A stretch of 64,000 nt of DNA from Methylovulum miyakonense HT12 (GTDB taxonomy: Bacteria > Pseudomonadota > Gammaproteobacteria > Methylococcales > Methylomonadaceae). Each line of letters opens with the position of its first letter. Within the stretch, counting starts at the first letter, position 1. Position numbers and translations under genes: made by a program. Below, one piece after another: positions 20,850-30,581 of this stretch. The DNA lies in assembly GCF_000384075.1 (NCBI RefSeq), contig NZ_KB913025.1:2675919-2739918 (forward strand), given 5' to 3'. The notes below the pieces were generated by a model. It was given only the letters and a program-made list of their open reading frames with translations, had not been told where the DNA came from and did not search any database.

Positions 20850-21026
20850 GTTTATCCGCTATATGCCATCACAACTTTAGTGGCGGGATATTCCAAGACA
20901 AGTTATTGGAGTATCCCGGCAATACCCGTAGAAGCCCCGTGTCACTTTCGTAAGTTTTTAAACTACGTAATGCGCCTGATCACGTTACCCAACTAGTGGA
21001 AACTAGCAAACAATAGGTAAAATAAT

Positions 21027-21743
21027 ATGAAAAAAATTAAACGCTTGGCAATAATGGTTATGTGCTTGAACATAATATTTTTGCCATTTGCGGCAAAAGC
21101 GGTGGACGGCAATTTAGTTGAAGACGATGGCAGCTGGTTGCAAATGGTCGGTGAAGGGAGTTTAAAAATCCTTGATCCAAAATTGGAAAAAACCCGTATT
21201 TGGTTGGAAGGGCAGTCCCGTTATGATGGCGATTTTAGCCATTGGTATCAAGGCATGGCGCGGGTGGCTATCGGTTATTCACTGAGTGACCGTGCTACGG
21301 TTTGGGCCGGTTACACATGGTTGCCTACAGAAAATATAGGCAAGAGTTTTGTTTCCCAACAAGATGTCTGGCCAGGGTTCCGCTATGTATTGCCGACCAG
21401 TTTGGGGACGTTTTCATTCAGGACCTTGATTGAAAGCAATTTTTTGCAAGATGACAATGTGCGTGTCCGGCCACGGCAGATGATACGCTTTATGCACCCG
21501 ATGGGGTTTGAGCCGCGCCTGAACTTGATTGCTTGGGATGAGTTTTTTGTCCGGCTGAATTCCACGCCTTACGGCGGCCAATCCGGTTTTGACCAAAACC
21601 GTGCTTTCGCTGGTCTGGGCTGGACGTTTAACAAAAATGTGCGTACAGAATTGGGTTATATGAACCAATATTTGGATGATGCCTCGCATACCAACAACAC
21701 GATGCGGAATTTGGTCATGGGTTCTGTTTTCATTAACTTTTAA
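21027..21743 (+). CDS. DUF2490 family outer-membrane protein
   Basis: 238 residues with a signal peptide (cleavage near AKA). The mature chain has the DUF2490 pattern of alternating strands with repeated tryptophans (RIWLEGQSRY, ARVAIGYSLSDRATVWAGYTW, WPGFRYVLP, RPRQMIRF) and ends in a phenylalanine (VFINF), consistent with a small beta-barrel. Function is unknown for the family. It follows SulP on the same strand after 219 bp; functional linkage is not established. Confidence 0.85.
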   Translation: MKKIKRLAIMVMCLNIIFLPFAAKAVDGNLVEDDGSWLQMVGEGSLKILDPKLEKTRIWLEGQSRYDGDFSHWYQGMARVAIGYSLSDRATVWAGYTWLPTENIGKSFVSQQDVWPGFRYVLPTSLGTFSFRTLIESNFLQDDNVRVRPRQMIRFMHPMGFEPRLNLIAWDEFFVRLNSTPYGGQSGFDQNRAFAGLGWTFNKNVRTELGYMNQYLDDASHTNNTMRNLVMGSVFINF

Positions 21744-21776
21744 CATTTTTAAGCCGTTGGGATATGGGCAGAAACT

Positions 21777-21932
21777 ATGCGCATCCTTTGTGTTTTTGTG
21801 CTTCTTGTCATTACCATTCTTGAGATTGGACCCATACCCATTACCGGGCTTTTCCTGATTTGGATTGTGCTCTTTAGGCCTCTTTGGTTTTATCGGCTGG
21901 TGCTGAAAATATACGAAAAAAAAATGAAATAA
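21777..21932 (+). CDS. 51-residue membrane protein
   Basis: An unbroken frame of 51 codons from the ATG at 21777 to TAA at 21930-21932. The translation starts MRILCVFVLLVITILEIG, continues with PIPITGLFLIWIVLFRP, which suggests one or two membrane segments separated by a Pro-Ile-Pro turn, and ends in a basic tail (KIYEKKMK). The positive-outside/inside pattern and the sharp hydrophobic-to-basic change are unlike random sequence. It starts 33 bp after the DUF2490 stop and may be co-transcribed. No function is known to me. Confidence 0.5.
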   Translation: MRILCVFVLLVITILEIGPIPITGLFLIWIVLFRPLWFYRLVLKIYEKKMK

Positions 21933-22508
21933 AACAACGCTATATAGAATTTTACGATCAATTTCACCTGCTTCAAATTGTCCAAGCATTTGGACAACGT
22001 CAACCGTGATGTCCTGGGGCGCTTCTTGAAACGTAACCCCTCCCGCTTGCTGTCAACCATACCTGGGTTAGCCTCAAGGTTAGCCTAGGTGTTGAAAATT
22101 TCCCTCCATAAAATCAGAAACCGTTTGTCACTTCCGGTAAGCCTAAAATTACGGCTTATTCTGGCTTATAGGGAAAATCCTCTATATTGGACGGGTATGT
22201 AAATAACGCACAAAGGTTTTGGTGAATAACGCATAACACCTTTTTTAAGATCATTTTAACCTATACCTGACTTCAAAAATTTAGGCAACGGATTTAATGG
22301 CGCATTTCAAGGTCATATCCCTGCCGTAATTCGTGAAGCAGGTTTATTAATACGTATTAAGGTAGATGATAATCCGGCCGCATAAAAAATATGCCTGTCA
22401 ATTTCTTTAGGGATATTTAGAATGTTTAGCAACGGATGATAGAAACTAGAAAAGAATTTCTTGCTAACAAAAATTAATTTGGCAATCAAACCTATCAGGA
22501 GACACACA
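21933..22508. other. Leader region of RTX protein 2
   Basis: 576 bp with no convincing gene. It must hold the RTX 2 promoter; I see no strong sigma-70 pair. A good ribosome site (AGGAG, eight bases before the ATG) lies at its end. Confidence 0.5.
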
Positions 22509-25286
22509 ATGGCGACTATTACGGGTACCATCGGTAACGACACAATCACTACAACTACCGCATCAGCGGGTGTAAGTGGCACAGCGACAGCAGATGCCGA
22601 CAACATATACGGTTATGCAGGCAACGATATCATTGCCGGTGGGGACGGTAACGATAATATCTACGGCGATGTTGGCAACGACACCCTGTCAGGTGAAATT
22701 GGCAATGACTATCTATATGGTGGTGATGGCGACGACATTTTGAACGGCGGTGACGGGAACGACACTCTTGATGCCGGTTACGGTGCAGGCTCGGTCAATG
22801 GCGGTGATGGCGACGACACGATGTATGTCAGCGACCGGGTCAGTTCGATTAAAGGTGGCAACGGCTATGACAAGTTGTTTGTTTACTATGCGGAAACCGA
22901 CTTGGGCCTCAATATCAATTTGGCCACTACGGGCATTGAATACATTGACACCGGTGTGGGTGATGACAATATCGACGGTTCTGCACAAACGGAAGCCGTT
23001 TACATCAGCAGTGATTTTGGGAACGACACCATTAAAGGTAGTAATTTTAAAGACAGCATTTATGCAGGTGAAGGCAACAATACGGTCTATGGCAATGATG
23101 ACAATGACACCATTAACGCGGGTGCCGGCAATGACAAAATTTATGGGGGATTCGGTGATGATTCCATCAATGCAGGCGCTGGCAATAACTTGGTCGATGG
23201 CGGCGATGGCAATGACAACATCACAACCGGGCTAGGCGCTGATACCATCACGGGCGGCAATGGCGATGACACTATTTATGCAGGGGGCGGTGCCGACAAG
23301 GTTGATGCGGGTAGCGGCAATGACACTATCTATATTGACGGTTTTGCCAACGTTGCCGCTTTACAAGCAGGTGCGGGCAATGACACGGTTTATGTCGGTA
23401 ACTACTATGGCAGTGAAACTAAGGGTATAGCTGTCAATTTGGAAACGGCTGGCATTGAAAACATTACCGGTAGTAAAGGTGCCGATAATATTGATGGCTC
23501 ACTACGGTCTGTGGTTTTATCTATCAGTGGCCGTGAAGGTAACGACACTTTGGCTGGTGGTAGCGAAGCGGACACCATTTATGGTGGTGAAGGCAACAAC
23601 ACCATTTCCGGTAATAGCGGTAATGATTACCTGTCTGGCGGTAGCGGCATAGATAATATCAATGGCGGCGATGGTAGTGACAACATCAACGCTTATGAAG
23701 GCAACAACATTATTGATGGCGGGACTGGTGACGACAGCATTTCTTCCGGATTGGGCGATGACACTATTACGGGTGGCGATGGCAACGACACTATTTATGC
23801 TGGTGGCGGTAAGGATAAAGTCGATGCCGGCGCAGGCAATGACACTATTTATATCGACGGCAATGTGGACGTGCTTTCTTTACAAGCCGGGTTAGGCACT
23901 GATAGCGTTTACGTCGGTAATTACGGCAGTGCCACCACGGGTTTAACCCTTAATTTGACGACAACAAGCATTGAAAATATTACCGGTAGCTTGGGTGACG
24001 ATAACTTCAACGGCTCAGGGCAAACGGTCATTCTGAATATCAATGGCCGCGATGGCGACGATAAGCTGAGCGGAGGGAATAAAGACGACACGATTTACGG
24101 CGGTGAAGGCAACAATAATATTTCAGGCAATGCCGGCAATGATTACCTTAACAGTGGTGGCGGTGACGACATCATCAATGGTGGTGACGGTGATGACAAT
24201 ATTTCAGCAGGCAACGGCATCAATAATGTGCAGGGGGGTAATGGTAAAGATTACATTACGGGTGGTGCCAATGCAGACAAACTCAGTGGTGGTAATGATA
24301 ACGACACCCTTTATGGGGGCTCAGGTGCTGACACCCTGAATGGCGATGACGGTGCAGACACTTTATACGGACAAACGGGTAATGATATTGTTTCTGGTGG
24401 TTTGGGGATTGATAGTATGGATGGCGGTTACGGATTCGACACTGTCGATTACCGTTTTGCAACATTAGGCGGCACTATCAACCTAAGTACCCAACAAGCC
24501 AGTATTGATGGCGTCAACGAGACTTTCGTTTCTTTTGAAAATGTTTATGGTTCGCAGGGAGCCGACACCATTACCGGTTCGGCAGATGCCAACAAATTAT
24601 ATGGCTTCCAAGGCAACGACATCATCAATGCCGGGGATGGCAACGATTTATTGGATGGCGGCATAGGCAGTGATCAGATGAACGGCGGTTTAGGCAATGA
24701 CAGTTATGTTGTTGATGATGCCGGGGATACGGTGAGCGAAGCCAGCGGTGAAGGCACGGATACGGTGACTTCCTCGATTACCTATACACTGGATGCAAAC
24801 GTTGAGAACCTTATCCTATCAGGATCTGGGGTCATCAACGGGACGGGTAATGGCCTGGGCAACAGCCTACAAGGCAATACCAAAGCCAATATCTTGTCAG
24901 GTGCGGCAGGTAATGATTCAATCGCAGGTGGCCTTGGCAATGACACGTTGACGGGTGGCACAGGTTCTGACCAGTTCGCCTTTAACACTGCGCTAAATGC
25001 TGCCAGCAACTTGGATACTATCACTGACTTTAATGTCGTCTCCGACACTATAGTGCTGGAAAATGCTGTTTTCACCAAATTCGTAGCAACCGGGGCTATT
25101 GCCGTAGGCAACTTTGTATCAGGAGCTGGCGCAACTGCGCTCGACGCGAATGATTATTTGGTCTATAACACCACAACAGGTGGCTTGTCTTACGATGCCG
25201 ATGGTAGCGGCGCGGGTGCGGCGATCCAGTTTGTCACCTTGACGGGTATCCCGGCACTCAGCGCTAGCGATTTCCTGATCAGCTAA
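22509..25286 (+). CDS. RTX protein 2 (large haemolysin-type calcium-binding protein)
   Basis: 925 residues made almost wholly of calcium-binding nonapeptides (GGxGNDxIx) from residue 40 on. No signal peptide, as for type I secretion. Four larger modules interrupt the repeats, each with a NLxTxxIENITGS-type strand pair; the two central ones are duplicated with a spacing of about 517 bp. Near residue 740-800 lies SYVVDDAGDTVSEASGEGTDTVTSSITYTLDANVENL, a block common in secreted RTX proteases and lipases, but no enzyme domain is present. The last 110 residues (DTITDFNVVSDTIVLEN, LSYDADGSGAG, ASDFLIS) are the secretion domain shared with RTX 1 and 3. The ATG at 22509 is fixed by its AGGAG site. 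Likely a surface or matrix protein. Confidence 0.87.
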   Translation: MATITGTIGNDTITTTTASAGVSGTATADADNIYGYAGNDIIAGGDGNDNIYGDVGNDTLSGEIGNDYLYGGDGDDILNGGDGNDTLDAGYGAGSVNGGDGDDTMYVSDRVSSIKGGNGYDKLFVYYAETDLGLNINLATTGIEYIDTGVGDDNIDGSAQTEAVYISSDFGNDTIKGSNFKDSIYAGEGNNTVYGNDDNDTINAGAGNDKIYGGFGDDSINAGAGNNLVDGGDGNDNITTGLGADTITGGNGDDTIYAGGGADKVDAGSGNDTIYIDGFANVAALQAGAGNDTVYVGNYYGSETKGIAVNLETAGIENITGSKGADNIDGSLRSVVLSISGREGNDTLAGGSEADTIYGGEGNNTISGNSGNDYLSGGSGIDNINGGDGSDNINAYEGNNIIDGGTGDDSISSGLGDDTITGGDGNDTIYAGGGKDKVDAGAGNDTIYIDGNVDVLSLQAGLGTDSVYVGNYGSATTGLTLNLTTTSIENITGSLGDDNFNGSGQTVILNINGRDGDDKLSGGNKDDTIYGGEGNNNISGNAGNDYLNSGGGDDIINGGDGDDNISAGNGINNVQGGNGKDYITGGANADKLSGGNDNDTLYGGSGADTLNGDDGADTLYGQTGNDIVSGGLGIDSMDGGYGFDTVDYRFATLGGTINLSTQQASIDGVNETFVSFENVYGSQGADTITGSADANKLYGFQGNDIINAGDGNDLLDGGIGSDQMNGGLGNDSYVVDDAGDTVSEASGEGTDTVTSSITYTLDANVENLILSGSGVINGTGNGLGNSLQGNTKANILSGAAGNDSIAGGLGNDTLTGGTGSDQFAFNTALNAASNLDTITDFNVVSDTIVLENAVFTKFVATGAIAVGNFVSGAGATALDANDYLVYNTTTGGLSYDADGSGAGAAIQFVTLTGIPALSASDFLIS
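23260..24290 (+). repeat. Duplicated module in RTX protein 2, period about 517 bp
   Basis: The protein segment from DDTIYAGGGADKVDAG through DTIYIDG, VYVGNY, IENITGS and TIYGGEGNNTISGN recurs about 172 residues later with similar wording. The two DNA copies, near 23260-23770 and 23776-24290, are clearly related but less identical than the duplication in RTX protein 1. Confidence 0.75.
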
Positions 25287-25325
25287 AGCCTTAAACAAAT
25301 CCTATTTTCTGGGATAACCACATCA

Positions 25326-25361
25326 CTTGCCGGCTGTGCAATGCAACCGGCAAGCTTCTTT
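25326..25361 (+). terminator. Hairpin terminator after RTX protein 2
   Basis: CTTGCCGG (25326-25333) pairs with CCGGCAAG (25347-25354) and is followed by a pyrimidine-rich CTTCTTT. It lies between two convergent genes and may serve the plus-strand transcript. Confidence 0.6.
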
Positions 25362-25474
25362 AGTCACCGTAGTAAAAATTATTTGCTATGTGGTGACACC
25401 ACCAAAATGGTATGGGGCGTTACTAAGGACAGATGGATGGGCAAAAACTGAGTGCCCGGAGGGATGGTTGTTGA

Positions 25475-27796
25475 TTAAGGCACCACCCAGTTTAACGCCG
25501 CTTCATATAAACGCTTATCATATTGGATCAACTCCTGTGCCTTTTGTAGATGTTCATTGGAAAATGCCGATGCATCTACCTGATATTTATTGGGCAACTG
25601 GTCCGGAAACAATGACCTGTCCCAATCCATCAGCGTACAAAGGCGGTCAAATGATTGCGCCTGCTGCTCATTAATCCCGATAAAAATAAATTGGTGGGCA
25701 AGGTTTTCAATGGCCTTATCGAGCATGGCTTCGGTGCATTCACCAAATGGCACATCTATACCTGAAATAAGGCGGGTGTAATAATTATCCAGAGCCTTAT
25801 GCCCTGCATTTATGATGGTGGAGATATCTGTCGGCTGGTTTTCATTGGCGGCATTGATGGCAAATTGCTGGGCATGGAGTTGGACACGCTCTAAGGGATT
25901 GCCCAGCCAAACCATAAATTCACTGGGCAAGTCCAGTTCGGCATGGCTACCATAAGAAAATACACCATAGATGATATGTTGTTTGAGATAACTTTCCCTG
26001 AACCCGATCAAATCGGACAACTTTTTGGGGAAGTCTAAGGTAGGGAAGACTTCAAGCATATTCCCATAACAGGCCATTTTTAAGTAATGGCGGACATCGG
26101 GGTGGATACTGAAAGAGGGCTCCAGAAACAGCCGGATTTTTTCATTTTGTATGTTAAGCAGGACTTTGTCTAACCGTTGTTCAATAAATGGGTAAAACTC
26201 TTTTTTGTTGATCGAATAGCTAATTTCCCCTGATTCAACGGCTTTTAGGTTTTTGTTTTTCAGTAAGCGCATTATCATATTAAAAAACCAACGCTTGGCT
26301 GTTTGTTGATAAGAAACGCTGCTGCGTTTATCTGTCACAAACTTTTTAGGCAACAAATAAACGTTCCGGTTGGGATGGATCTGTATGTTGGTTTGTAGGG
26401 TATGCTTGGCCAGCACATTGCTCAGATGACAAAACCCCGGTTTATGCAGGATACGTGACACATACAAAGAACCGGTCGCGAAATTGCAGATAAAAAAATC
26501 AATTTTATGGGCGACAAAAATTTTGGTGTTGCTGTTTTCGCCAATGACCGAAACCTGCTTAATGCCTGTGTTTAATTTTTTAATGATCTGATGGGCGATG
26601 CGTTGGTCTTTTTTGACTTCACTAATGGATTTTTCTGAAGGTGTAAACGGTAGCGTCCAACCATCAAAAACCACGCCCAAACTTGGGAAACGTTTTGCCA
26701 GTTCATTGACCATGTAGGCATAACCTTCCACTTGCTCTAGCCAACAGCGTTTTTGCCCTTCCACACCAATCCAAACAAGCGGGTAACAGCCATCAATTTG
26801 TTTGGCTTTTTGCAGTGCAACATCACTAGGTGCCTGGAGAATCCGGTCAAGCAAGTATTGGTCAGCCGCATCGTAATCCCTATAAGCCCTGCGTAGATGC
26901 GGGTTGTTGCCGATATGGATAAGCCATTGGTGGCCATCTAAGGTCATGTCCGAGATGTCGTCAGGATTGAGGACGATGCTACCCATCTGGGGGAACAGGA
27001 GTTTAAGGTCATTAAAATCATGGCCTTTACGCATGATCAGGCAGGGTATTTTAGAGGCAATGTCAGGCCGGTTATGGATGGCGACCAAGACCGGCCAACT
27101 TTCGTAGTAAAAATGGGCAGGCCTGCTGTGGGAGGCGATGGCCCCGCCGAACCGGTTATTGGCTTGTGCATAGCCGATAATTTTCCGGAATTCACTGATT
27201 AACTTGAATTGCAGCCGCTTTACATCAACGGCTCTGGCATGGGACAAATAAACTAAAATGTTTTCTTTAGGAAAATAAAGGCTATCGGCTGAAGAAACGC
27301 ATTGGATCAAGAAAAAACAATCCGTTTTATCAATGAACCTTAAGCAGGTCATGCCCCGTTCCGCTTCATAGCTTTCCTGGCAGGTCGCTTTGCCATCAGA
27401 AAACGGGCTCGTCAGTGCCAAATTATTGGCAACCGCCGATTCCGCTAACCTGAGGGCAAATTCCCCATCACTGCAAGCAACGGTTAATCCTGCCAAATGC
27501 GCTTTGATGACGTGTAGTTTTTCTGACCGGAGCGCTTCTGTTGGATTAAGCACGGTAGCCGGTTCCATAAAATTGCCTATGTCCTTTCCGGCCGCCACAA
27601 ACAGCGAATTCAGGTTTTGAATATGCTGCTCGGAGATGTTTTCGTACTGGTTGCTGAAAAAATAAAATAACGCTTCTGCTGCCGGGGGTTGTGATTCCGC
27701 ATAGGCCTTTGCCTTGTGGAGTGGTAACCGGGGCTTTTTCAGGAAATTGGCAATTTTAAATTGCTGAATATCAGTATGGGGCTCGTTATGGGTCAT
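25475..27796 (-). CDS. Large protein with degenerate sulfotransferase-like C-terminus, paralogue B
   Basis: 773 residues, no signal peptide. The C-terminal 200 residues follow the order of a sulfotransferase-family domain: IYGVFSYGSHAEL, MVWLGNPLERVQLHAQQF, LDNYYTRLISG, FGECTEAMLDKAIENL and FIGINEQQAQSFDRL. In typical members the second block reads LRDPVERVLSHY; here Arg and Asp of the cofactor (PAPS) motif are Gly and Asn, so activity is doubtful. A middle part (about 330-480) with WIGVEGQKRCWLEQVEGYAYM, LGVVFDGWTLP and ICNFATGSLYVSRIL resembles domains found in glycan-related proteins, but I cannot name it. The N-terminal third is unrecognised. It lies 55 bp downstream of paralogue A. Confidence 0.6.
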   Translation of the reverse strand: MTHNEPHTDIQQFKIANFLKKPRLPLHKAKAYAESQPPAAEALFYFFSNQYENISEQHIQNLNSLFVAAGKDIGNFMEPATVLNPTEALRSEKLHVIKAHLAGLTVACSDGEFALRLAESAVANNLALTSPFSDGKATCQESYEAERGMTCLRFIDKTDCFFLIQCVSSADSLYFPKENILVYLSHARAVDVKRLQFKLISEFRKIIGYAQANNRFGGAIASHSRPAHFYYESWPVLVAIHNRPDIASKIPCLIMRKGHDFNDLKLLFPQMGSIVLNPDDISDMTLDGHQWLIHIGNNPHLRRAYRDYDAADQYLLDRILQAPSDVALQKAKQIDGCYPLVWIGVEGQKRCWLEQVEGYAYMVNELAKRFPSLGVVFDGWTLPFTPSEKSISEVKKDQRIAHQIIKKLNTGIKQVSVIGENSNTKIFVAHKIDFFICNFATGSLYVSRILHKPGFCHLSNVLAKHTLQTNIQIHPNRNVYLLPKKFVTDKRSSVSYQQTAKRWFFNMIMRLLKNKNLKAVESGEISYSINKKEFYPFIEQRLDKVLLNIQNEKIRLFLEPSFSIHPDVRHYLKMACYGNMLEVFPTLDFPKKLSDLIGFRESYLKQHIIYGVFSYGSHAELDLPSEFMVWLGNPLERVQLHAQQFAINAANENQPTDISTIINAGHKALDNYYTRLISGIDVPFGECTEAMLDKAIENLAHQFIFIGINEQQAQSFDRLCTLMDWDRSLFPDQLPNKYQVDASAFSNEHLQKAQELIQYDKRLYEAALNWVVP

Positions 27797-27851
27797 TTAG
27801 ATGGCCTTCAATAGGTAAACACATTAAAATTTAAATAAAAACGCCTAACAC

Positions 27852-30197
27852 TTACGGCTTCACCTTATTGACCATGGCCAATGCCGCATCATACAAACGC
27901 AAATCGTATTGGATCAAGGCGTCTACAAGCCGCTGCTCATTATCCGAAAACTCATCAATAGCCGCTTGAAGCCTATTCGGTAACTCATCCGGGAACAGCG
28001 ACCTGTCCCAATCCTTCAGCGTGCAAAGGCGGTCAAAGGACTGCGCTTGCTGTTCATCTATGCCAATAAAAATAAAATGCCGGGTTAAGTTGTCGACCGC
28101 GGTGTCCAACATGTCTTCGCTACATTGGCCAAAAGGCACATCCTCCATCCCGGACACTAAACGTGTGTAATAGTTATCCAAGCCTTTATAACCAACCGTT
28201 AGGATGTGGTTTAGATCAGGCGGTTGATTGTTATTGGCCGCCTGTTTAGTGAATAGCCCGATATGGAGCCTGAGCCGTTGCAGTGGATCGCCTAGCCAGA
28301 TCATGTAGCTGGCTTCTGTATTGAGTTTATGATGGATGCCAAACCCAAACACACCATAAATGATATTCCTAGCTAGGTAGCTATTTGAGAAACCGGCAAT
28401 ATCCTCGATTTTCTTAGGAAAGTTTTGATGTTGGAAAATCTGGATGAAATTGCCTTGTGCCGCCATTTTTAAATGCTGGCGCAGGCTGAAATGGACGCCA
28501 AAAGCGGGTTCAATAAAAATGTTGGTTTTTGTAGGTTCATTCTTGTCAAGAACCTTGTCTAACCGTTGTTCGATAAAATGATAAAAAACTTTCTTGTCTA
28601 TCGAGTAACTGAGGCTTCCTGGGGCTATTTTTAGGGTGTTTTGATTTTTACTGAATTTATTTTTTACGTTGAGAAGGGCGGTTTTTAATTTTTTGAAATA
28701 AGTGGTTTGGATTTTGTGTTTGTCAGCCACATACTTTTTAGGCAATAGATAAACCCTATTATTAGGGTGGATTTGTATGCCAAATTGCAAGGACATAGAC
28801 GATAAGTCGCCACTTAAATGACAAAATCCAGGCTTACCCAACATTTTTGAAACATGTATTGACCCCGTCGCAAAATTACAAATAAAAAAGTCTATTTTAT
28901 TGCCAACGAAAATTTTTGTATTGCTGTTCTCGCCAATAACCGAAACATGCTTAATGGCAGGGTTAAGCCGTTTGAGGATTTTCCCTTCGACCAGAAGGTC
29001 TTTGCCGGCTTCTTTTATTGAGGCTTCTGACGGCGTGTATGGTAATGTCCAGCCATCAATGACCACCCCTAAATTGGGATATTTTTTGGCAAGTTGGTTA
29101 AGCATATAAGCATAACCTTCAACCTGTTCCAACCAGCTCCGTTTTTGTCCCTCCACCCCTATCCAGACCAACGGATAACATCCTTCCACTTGTTTCACTT
29201 TCGCTAAAGCAATTCCAGTGGGTGAACTTATTGCCTTATTGACCCAATACTTATCGGACACTTCATAATAGAACCTATGCAAATGGAGCTGACGGTTGGT
29301 GCCTAAATGGATAACCCATTTGTCGTCATTTAGCAATATCTTGTCGAGCTCATTTTTTTCGGTGATTAATGTTTTGTAGCCCTCAAATAGCTGCCCTATA
29401 TCATAAAAATCATGGTCTTTGCGCATGATCAAATAGGGGATTTGGTCAATGATTTCCTTTTGCTGGTAGACCTCAAGCAATACTGGCCAAATATCATAAT
29501 AAAAATGCCCAGGGCGGCTATGGGAAGCGAGCACACCCAAAAAACGGTTCATTGACGTCGCATAGTTAACGGCGCTTGGAAATGTGCTGATCAATTTTTT
29601 AAGGAAGCGTTTTATATGGACATCTTTGACATGGGCAAGGGTAATGAGGATATTTTCTTCTGGGAAATATAAACCGTCTGCGGAAGAGACATATTGGATC
29701 AGGAAAAAACACCGGTGGCTGTCTGTAAACCTTAAAAAAAACATTTCATTTTCAACTTCATAGCTTTCCTGACAAGTCGCCCTATTGCCAGAGAACGGGC
29801 TAATCAGCGTTAAGTTATTGGCCACCGCCGCCTGCACAAGCCTGATTGCAAAATCCTCGGTTTTGCACTCGGCAATTAATCCGGCCAAATTATTTTTGTT
29901 GACAGTCAATTTTTCTGATTGGATGGCCTTTATTGAATTAAGTATGGTGACTGGCGCTATCAGTGCGCTGATGTCACTTTTGGCAGCAACAAACAACGTA
30001 TGAAGGCCGTTGATATGCCCGTCAGAGATTTTCTCGAACTGGTTGCTGAAAAAATAAAATAAGGCTTCTACGGCGGATGTTTGCAAAAACTCAATGTTGT
30101 CAATATCTTGGGTGTTTCGGGCGCGCAACTGGGGTTGGGGCAAAAAGGTGGCGGCTTTAAACCGTTGGATATCGTTTGGGAAAGCACTATTGTCCAT
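27852..30197 (-). CDS. Large protein with degenerate sulfotransferase-like C-terminus, paralogue A
   Basis: 781 residues, alignable end to end with its downstream neighbour; blocks such as EGCYPLVWIGVEGQKR, VSVIGENSNTKIFV and IDEQQAQSFDRLCTL are shared nearly word for word, so the pair arose by tandem duplication and then diverged. The C-terminal block again reads MIWLGDPLQRLRLH, lacking the Arg of the usual PAPS motif but keeping Asp-Pro. The ATG at 30197 lacks an obvious ribosome site. It lies 385 bp downstream of the RTX 3 gene in the same direction. A role in modifying a surface polymer or the RTX proteins is conjecture. Confidence 0.6.
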   Translation of the reverse strand: MDNSAFPNDIQRFKAATFLPQPQLRARNTQDIDNIEFLQTSAVEALFYFFSNQFEKISDGHINGLHTLFVAAKSDISALIAPVTILNSIKAIQSEKLTVNKNNLAGLIAECKTEDFAIRLVQAAVANNLTLISPFSGNRATCQESYEVENEMFFLRFTDSHRCFFLIQYVSSADGLYFPEENILITLAHVKDVHIKRFLKKLISTFPSAVNYATSMNRFLGVLASHSRPGHFYYDIWPVLLEVYQQKEIIDQIPYLIMRKDHDFYDIGQLFEGYKTLITEKNELDKILLNDDKWVIHLGTNRQLHLHRFYYEVSDKYWVNKAISSPTGIALAKVKQVEGCYPLVWIGVEGQKRSWLEQVEGYAYMLNQLAKKYPNLGVVIDGWTLPYTPSEASIKEAGKDLLVEGKILKRLNPAIKHVSVIGENSNTKIFVGNKIDFFICNFATGSIHVSKMLGKPGFCHLSGDLSSMSLQFGIQIHPNNRVYLLPKKYVADKHKIQTTYFKKLKTALLNVKNKFSKNQNTLKIAPGSLSYSIDKKVFYHFIEQRLDKVLDKNEPTKTNIFIEPAFGVHFSLRQHLKMAAQGNFIQIFQHQNFPKKIEDIAGFSNSYLARNIIYGVFGFGIHHKLNTEASYMIWLGDPLQRLRLHIGLFTKQAANNNQPPDLNHILTVGYKGLDNYYTRLVSGMEDVPFGQCSEDMLDTAVDNLTRHFIFIGIDEQQAQSFDRLCTLKDWDRSLFPDELPNRLQAAIDEFSDNEQRLVDALIQYDLRLYDAALAMVNKVKP

Positions 30198-30581
30198 TTA
30201 GTAAACCGTTATCAGGAGGATGGCTGTGAAAATGCGTTTGATTTTAACAAAAGAATGGTGGGAGTTGGTTGGAAAAGGATTTTGGGGAGGCAATTTGACA
30301 CAAATGGCCGATTAGATGGCTGAAGAAAGCCTTAAAGGCCAAAGCAAGGTTTTAACCAACCTTAGCATGCAGACGCGAGGGGGAAGACAAAAGGGGAAGA
30401 GGCATATCGGTTGCTTATTTGGCAATATCCAGGCTTACTTGTCTAAAGCCTGGATATTTCTATCATCGGCAGGTTTAAGTTATGGTGGGCACACATCGCC
30501 CGCAGGCTTTTAGTTAAGCAGCCGGATTGGGAAAACCGAATGGGGAGCGCTTTTAGCTGGATAGCTGCTTAACTTAACCCA
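30198..30581. other. Spacer between RTX 3 and paralogue A
   Basis: 384 bp without a gene. It contains the long inverted repeat 30512-30574 just behind the RTX 3 stop and must provide any promoter of the two paralogues, though read-through from RTX 3 is possible. Confidence 0.5.
30512..30574 (-). repeat. Inverted repeat behind RTX protein 3
   Basis: AGTTAAGCAGC (30512-30522) and GCTGCTTAACT (30564-30574) are exact 11-bp inverted copies separated by 41 bp. It starts 8 bp after the RTX 3 stop and may act as a transcription terminator or mRNA-stabilising structure; on the minus strand the left arm is followed by a short A/T-rich stretch. Confidence 0.55.
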
